Source of the DNA: Sterolibacterium sp.
Lineage (GTDB): Bacteria > Pseudomonadota > Gammaproteobacteria > Burkholderiales > Rhodocyclaceae
Assembly (NCBI GenBank): GCA_018061005.1
Contig: JAGOVA010000014.1
Location: 1 to 54,483 of the forward strand
Length of the DNA: 54,483 nt
Direction of reading: 5' to 3'
Position numbers and translations under genes: made by a program. The notes below the pieces were generated by a model. It saw only the letters and a list, made by a program, of their open reading frames with translations, was not told the DNA's origin and did not search any database. Below, in pieces: positions 51,019-54,483 of this stretch. How positions within the stretch are numbered: the first letter of the stretch is position 1; every line of letters starts with the position of its first letter.

Positions 51019-52254
51019 TTAAGGTGAAATTTGCAGCAGCCAGAGGCGGGCAAGGTCGGCGGTGCCATCTGTGCTATTCGTGCCATTTGTATTTTGTACG
51101 CTCTTGAATGCCTGAATCGCTTTGGCCTTTTGCCCCGCCAGCAAGTAGGCGTGTGCCAGATGCAGCTTCGCATCTTCCGGCCGTTTCAGCCCGCCTTTGG
51201 CGATGCCTTTTTCCATGAGTGCCAGCCCTTTGTCGTGCTGGCCATTCAGTACCAGGTTGTAGCCGACATTGACCGGCACCGTGCCTTCTTTGGCCGTATT
51301 GGCCTGCGCCTCGTCGCGCGCCTGATTTTTCTGGTCTTCGCTCAGCTGGCGTGTGATGAGATCGCGCAGACGTTTGTGGCGATCCACGTCGGCCGGCGCA
51401 CCGCTGCCCAGCAGGTTCCTGGCGTAGCCTTCATCGACAATTTTCTTGGCTTCGGCCGGATAGCCCGCCTGTAATGCCAGTTGCGCCATTTCCATATAAT
51501 CGCCCGTACCACCAATGTGGCCGCTGGCCAGTTTCAGGCGGTACAGATCCAGCGACAGACGATCGGAAAAGCCCGCTTTGCGCTGCAGGCGATAGAGCAG
51601 GTCGGCCCAGTATTCTTTTTTCGGGTGATAAGTGGCCAGCTTTTCCAGCACGCCCACATAGCCATTCATGTCGTCGAGCTTGAGGTAACAGCTGGCCAGC
51701 AGGTTCAGGCGATCTTCGGTCGGTTTGCCGCCGGCTTTTTCTTCGGCGTGAATCTCGGCGGTAAGGGTTTTGGCCGCACTCGCATACTCGCCGCCGAGGT
51801 AGTAAGACTGTGCCAGCAGAACCCGCATCTGGCCATCGTTACCGCCTTCCTTGAAGTAACGCTGTAGCCATTGGATGGTCTTGCTGTAATCTTTTTCGCG
51901 ATAGTAGGCACTAACCACCGCCTGAATGAAACGGGGGGCGTCGGTTGCGGCCAGTTTGCCTGAAGCGAGCAGGGATTCGAGTGCCTTGGCCGCGCCATCG
52001 GCATCACCTGCGTTGCTGGCGGCGACGAAACGCATGCGTTCGATCGTCTGGGTTTCGTGCGCGCTTTTGCCGCTGACGGCATCGGCATCGCGGATCTTGG
52101 CCAGGGCTTCCTTGTATTTGTGCGTCTTGATGAGCTCCTGGGCAGCCTGCAGGGGCTTGCCGACTTCAGGGCGCAACGCTTCCTGGGCATGGAGATGGCC
52201 AGCCACCAGCAGCAGAGACAACAAGCCGGAAAGAATGAGATGGGGTTTCTTCAT
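51019..52254 (-). CDS. TPR protein of the exb operon
   Basis: 411-residue protein with a signal peptide (about 1-23, ending LHA) and tetratricopeptide-like repeats along its length, e.g. the stretch ending in GKADEALARYQAA-like helices and LALMEKGIAKGGLKRPEDAKLHLAHAYLLAGQKAKAI near the C-terminus. The ATG at 52254 (MKKPHL) opens the signal; an upstream frame extension is not family-like. TPR genes beside exbBD occur in many betaproteobacteria; a role in scaffolding the TonB system is inference. Confidence 0.83.
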   Translation of the reverse strand: MKKPHLILSGLLSLLLVAGHLHAQEALRPEVGKPLQAAQELIKTHKYKEALAKIRDADAVSGKSAHETQTIERMRFVAASNAGDADGAAKALESLLASGKLAATDAPRFIQAVVSAYYREKDYSKTIQWLQRYFKEGGNDGQMRVLLAQSYYLGGEYASAAKTLTAEIHAEEKAGGKPTEDRLNLLASCYLKLDDMNGYVGVLEKLATYHPKKEYWADLLYRLQRKAGFSDRLSLDLYRLKLASGHIGGTGDYMEMAQLALQAGYPAEAKKIVDEGYARNLLGSGAPADVDRHKRLRDLITRQLSEDQKNQARDEAQANTAKEGTVPVNVGYNLVLNGQHDKGLALMEKGIAKGGLKRPEDAKLHLAHAYLLAGQKAKAIQAFKSVQNTNGTNSTDGTADLARLWLLQISP

Positions 52255-52345
52255 GACGATGTCTGGCGATGTGCAGCCTTGGGGTGATGGAGCAAGGTGG
52301 GCAGCCGGTGGCTTGATCCGTGCCTCAGTGGGCACTCGTGGGCAC

Positions 52346-52777
52346 TTATTTGGTAAATTGCTCGCCACCGACCAGGCCGATTTTGGTCACGCCCAGTCGC
52401 TGTGCGGCGGCCATGACCGTGGCGACCGTGCGGTAGGTCACCAGCTTGTTGGGGCGCAGATGGACTTCGGGTTGTTGTGGCTGGGTCGTGGCGACCGCGC
52501 GCAACTTGCTGTCCAGCGTGACGCTGTCGGGAACGGTTTCGCCATTCCAGAGGATCGTGCCGTCAAAGTCGATGTCGATGCGGACAACTTCGGGCTGCAC
52601 ATCCGAAGGCGGCGGGTTGCCCGTCGGCATGTTCATCTTGACGGCGTGGGTCTGGATCGGAATGGTGATGATGAGCATGATGAGCAGCACCAGCATCACG
52701 TCAATCAGCGGCGTGGTGTTGATGTCCACCATTTCTTCCGGATCACCCGAGCCGCCGGAACCGATGTTCATTCCCAT
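52346..52777 (-). CDS. exbD: ExbD/TolR biopolymer transport protein (second)
   Basis: 143-residue proton-channel subunit with one N-terminal transmembrane helix carrying the essential Asp (DINTTPLIDVMLVLLIMLI, Asp at about residue 25-26). The ATG at 52777 gives the normal length. It is the second of two tandem exbD genes, 22 bases after the first, suggesting a heteromeric ExbD pair. Confidence 0.9.
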   Translation of the reverse strand: MGMNIGSGGSGDPEEMVDINTTPLIDVMLVLLIMLIITIPIQTHAVKMNMPTGNPPPSDVQPEVVRIDIDFDGTILWNGETVPDSVTLDSKLRAVATTQPQQPEVHLRPNKLVTYRTVATVMAAAQRLGVTKIGLVGGEQFTK

Positions 52778-52799
52778 GTTGAGATTCCTAATTCCTGTA

Positions 52800-53234
52800 T
52801 CAGCCGCCGCGAGCGGGTGGTTCGGTAATGAAGGCGATTTTCTGGATGCCGGCACGCTGGCAGGCGAGCACCACTTTGCCCACGCCTTCGTAACGGCCAT
52901 CCTGATCGCCACGGATATGGATCTCGGGTTGCGGCTTCAGTACAGAGACTTCCTTGAGGCGCGTGACCAGGTTTTCCATGCCTGAAACTTCCTGCATGTT
53001 CCAGTAAGTGTCGCCTTCGCGGCTCACCGAGATGATGATGTTTTCTGGCTTGGTCTGCGTCGGCAGATTGGTTTCCTTGGGCAGCTGCACCGGCACGGTT
53101 TGCACCACCACCGGGATGGTAATCAGGAAAATGATCAGCAGTACCAGCATCACGTCGACCAGCGGCGTGGTGTTGATGGCGGCGATTTCCTGATCTTCGT
53201 CGGAGCCACTGCCGGAGCCGAGCGTCATCGCCAT
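52800..53234 (-). CDS. exbD: ExbD/TolR biopolymer transport protein (first)
   Basis: 144-residue ExbD with the TM-helix motif AAINTTPLVDVMLVLLIIFL and the conserved Asp in VDVMLV. It starts four bases after the exbB stop and has a GGAG site, so it is coupled to exbB. Forms the ExbB-ExbD motor that energises TonB. Confidence 0.92.
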   Translation of the reverse strand: MAMTLGSGSGSDEDQEIAAINTTPLVDVMLVLLIIFLITIPVVVQTVPVQLPKETNLPTQTKPENIIISVSREGDTYWNMQEVSGMENLVTRLKEVSVLKPQPEIHIRGDQDGRYEGVGKVVLACQRAGIQKIAFITEPPARGG

Positions 53235-53238
53235 GAGA

Positions 53239-54075
53239 TTACGCTCCGCGCGTCGGACGGATCATCAGTGCGGCATGCAGTTCGCCGCTGAAGGCGCGTA
53301 CATCTTCCATGACCAGCTTGTTGCGGCGCACCAGCCAGTTGTAGGAGAGCACGGCAGGCACCGCGACGGCCAGACCAATCGCCGTCATGATCAGGGCTTC
53401 ACCGACCGGGCCGGCCACCTTGTCGATGGAGGCCTGACCGGCAATGCCGATCGCCGTCAGCGCGTGGTAGATGCCCCAAACTGTGCCGAACAACCCCACG
53501 AAAGGCGCGGTCGAGCCGACCGTGGCGAGGAAGGAGAGGCCGTCCTGCATGCGGTTCTGTACCGAATCAGTGGCGCGCTGTATGGCCATGATCGCCCAGG
53601 AATTGAGGTCGATGGTTCCCGGATTGGACTTCTGGTACTGCCCCACGGCATTCACGCCGGTTTCAGCGATGTAGCGGAAGGGGCCGTCCTGTGCCAGCCC
53701 TTGTATCCCTTGATCGATCGAGCCTGCGGACCAGAAAGTTTCCTGCATGTGCTTTGCCTGCTGGCGCAATTTGTACTGTTCGTAGAGTTTGATCGCCAGG
53801 ATGTACCAGGAGCCGAAAGACATGATCAGCAGCATGAGCAGCGTGCCTTTGGCGACGAAGTCGCCTTGCTTCCAGAGGGCATCGAGACCGTAGGGGTTAT
53901 CGACGGATTCCTTGCTGGTCGTGGCGGTCGGTGCGGCGGTGGCCGTTGGAGCCGGAGCTGGAGCCACTGTCGTTTCTTCAGCCTGAACCAGCGGCGATGT
54001 CACGAGTGCGGCAAGTGGTGCGCCGGCGATCATGACAGCGGCCAGCAGGGATGACAGTTGTTTTTTGAGGGACAT
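53239..54075 (-). CDS. exbB: ExbB/TolQ proton channel protein
   Basis: 278-residue integral membrane protein of the MotA/TolQ/ExbB family with a signal-like N-terminus (about 1-30), an extended Ala/Pro/Thr-rich periplasmic stretch (about 30-55), and three further transmembrane helices including the GTVWGIYHALTAIG segment. It heads exbB-exbD-exbD after the tonB gene, with a GGAGAAG site. Confidence 0.92.
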   Translation of the reverse strand: MSLKKQLSSLLAAVMIAGAPLAALVTSPLVQAEETTVAPAPAPTATAAPTATTSKESVDNPYGLDALWKQGDFVAKGTLLMLLIMSFGSWYILAIKLYEQYKLRQQAKHMQETFWSAGSIDQGIQGLAQDGPFRYIAETGVNAVGQYQKSNPGTIDLNSWAIMAIQRATDSVQNRMQDGLSFLATVGSTAPFVGLFGTVWGIYHALTAIGIAGQASIDKVAGPVGEALIMTAIGLAVAVPAVLSYNWLVRRNKLVMEDVRAFSGELHAALMIRPTRGA

Positions 54076-54090
54076 GAGCTTCTCCGTGTA

Positions 54091-54146
54091 CAGTTTTTTC
54101 AGTTTGTTTCAGTTTCGTGTGGCGGGGTGTGTTCCGGGGTGTGTTC
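54091..54146. repeat. Short tandem repeats between tonB and exbB
   Basis: Three CAGTTT-led units (54091-54115) and two perfect 12-base CGGGGTGTGTTC units (54123-54134 and 54135-54146) fill the gap of about 90 bases. No function is assigned. Confidence 0.75.
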
Positions 54147-54166
54147 TTGTGCGCGCCGGTGATGGG

Positions 54167-54483
54167 TTATTGTTCCAGCCGCCAAGTGTATTTGATGCTG
54201 GCCCAGCTTTGCTCCGGCTTGCCATCGATCGTGCCGGCCTTGAATTTGCACTTGCCCAGGGCATTGCGAGCGGCCTGGTCGAGGCGGTCAAAGCCGCTGG
54301 ATTTCTCGATCTTGCTATCCACCACGCGACCATCGACCTCGATCAGGAAGTTCACCACCACCGTGCCTTCTTCTTCCATGCGCTTGGAAGCCGCCGGGTA
54401 TTCAGGCTTTTCGCAGGAGTGCGCCGCATTGATGACCGGTGCGACACGGACGGGGGGGCGCGCCGGGGCAGTGACGACCGGGG
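54167..54483 (-). CDS. tonB: TonB-family energy transducer, cut by the window end
   Basis: C-terminal TonB domain only; the frame continues past the end of the window. Visible are CEKPEYPAASKRMEEEGT, VVNFLIEVDGRVV and a C-terminal DRLDQAARNALGKCKF helix followed by an YTWRLEQ end. It precedes exbB on the same strand and so forms a tonB-exbB-exbD-exbD-TPR operon distinct from the orphan tonB at 11.7 kb. The N-terminus cannot be described. Confidence 0.85.
   Translation of the reverse strand, partial: PVVTAPARPPVRVAPVINAAHSCEKPEYPAASKRMEEEGTVVVNFLIEVDGRVVDSKIEKSSGFDRLDQAARNALGKCKFKAGTIDGKPEQSWASIKYTWRLEQ

Overview
The window (about 54.5 kb, GC-rich) looks like the chromosome of a Gram-negative betaproteobacterium, most like the Rhodocyclales/Sterolibacterium neighbourhood. 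This rests on gene content and order: trpG-trpD-trpC, pilT-pilU, RNB nuclease-tonB-aroE-mtgA, ftsY-ftsE-ftsX beside a peptidase M16 pair, rsmD-coaD, an YfhL-type ferredoxin, mutM, a TPR protein, lolB and ispE. The genus is inference. No rRNA, tRNA, CRISPR array, intact insertion sequence or phage gene was recognised, and no gene-free stretch exceeds 300 bases.

Region 1 (1-33.7 kb) is mainly housekeeping: tryptophan synthesis, OxyR, a SWIM/SNF2 helicase, the PLP-homeostasis protein YggS, twitching-motility ATPases, an envelope/aromatic operon, UppP, an HD-GYP protein, a thiC-HD-YkgJ operon, a two-part periplasmic alpha-carbonic anhydrase, cell division/SRP genes, a peptidase M16 pair, coenzyme A and isoprenoid synthesis, and lipoprotein localisation.

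Region 2 (33.7-51.0 kb) is accessory and the most interesting part. Two luciferase-like (LLM) oxidoreductases of the F420-dependent type bound it. Between them lie a membrane HdrD-like Fe-S oxidoreductase resembling ETF:(mena)quinone oxidoreductase, two consecutive family III CoA-transferases, a MenB/BadI-like crotonase, a thiolase-fold enzyme lacking the usual nucleophilic Cys and paired with a DUF35 zinc-ribbon protein, a classical enoyl-CoA hydratase, an NADPH:F420 oxidoreductase (NpdG type), a small membrane protein, a fused CofG-CofH (FbiC-type) deazaflavin synthase, an SDR protein with altered catalytic residues, a PPK2 polyphosphate kinase, a decayed copy of that SDR gene, and a crotonase with an extra N-terminal region. 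Together they suggest coenzyme F420 production coupled to breakdown of an unknown CoA-activated, perhaps alicyclic or succinyl-adduct, substrate. The module resembles the bbs (benzylsuccinate) operon in family content, but no acyl-CoA dehydrogenase, glycyl-radical enzyme or cofC/D/E is present in the window.

Region 3 (51.0 kb to the end, minus strand) is an energy-transduction operon: tonB (cut by the window end), exbB, two exbD genes and a TPR protein, running toward the second LLM gene. Several short palindromes and tandem repeats sit between genes, mostly in Region 2.
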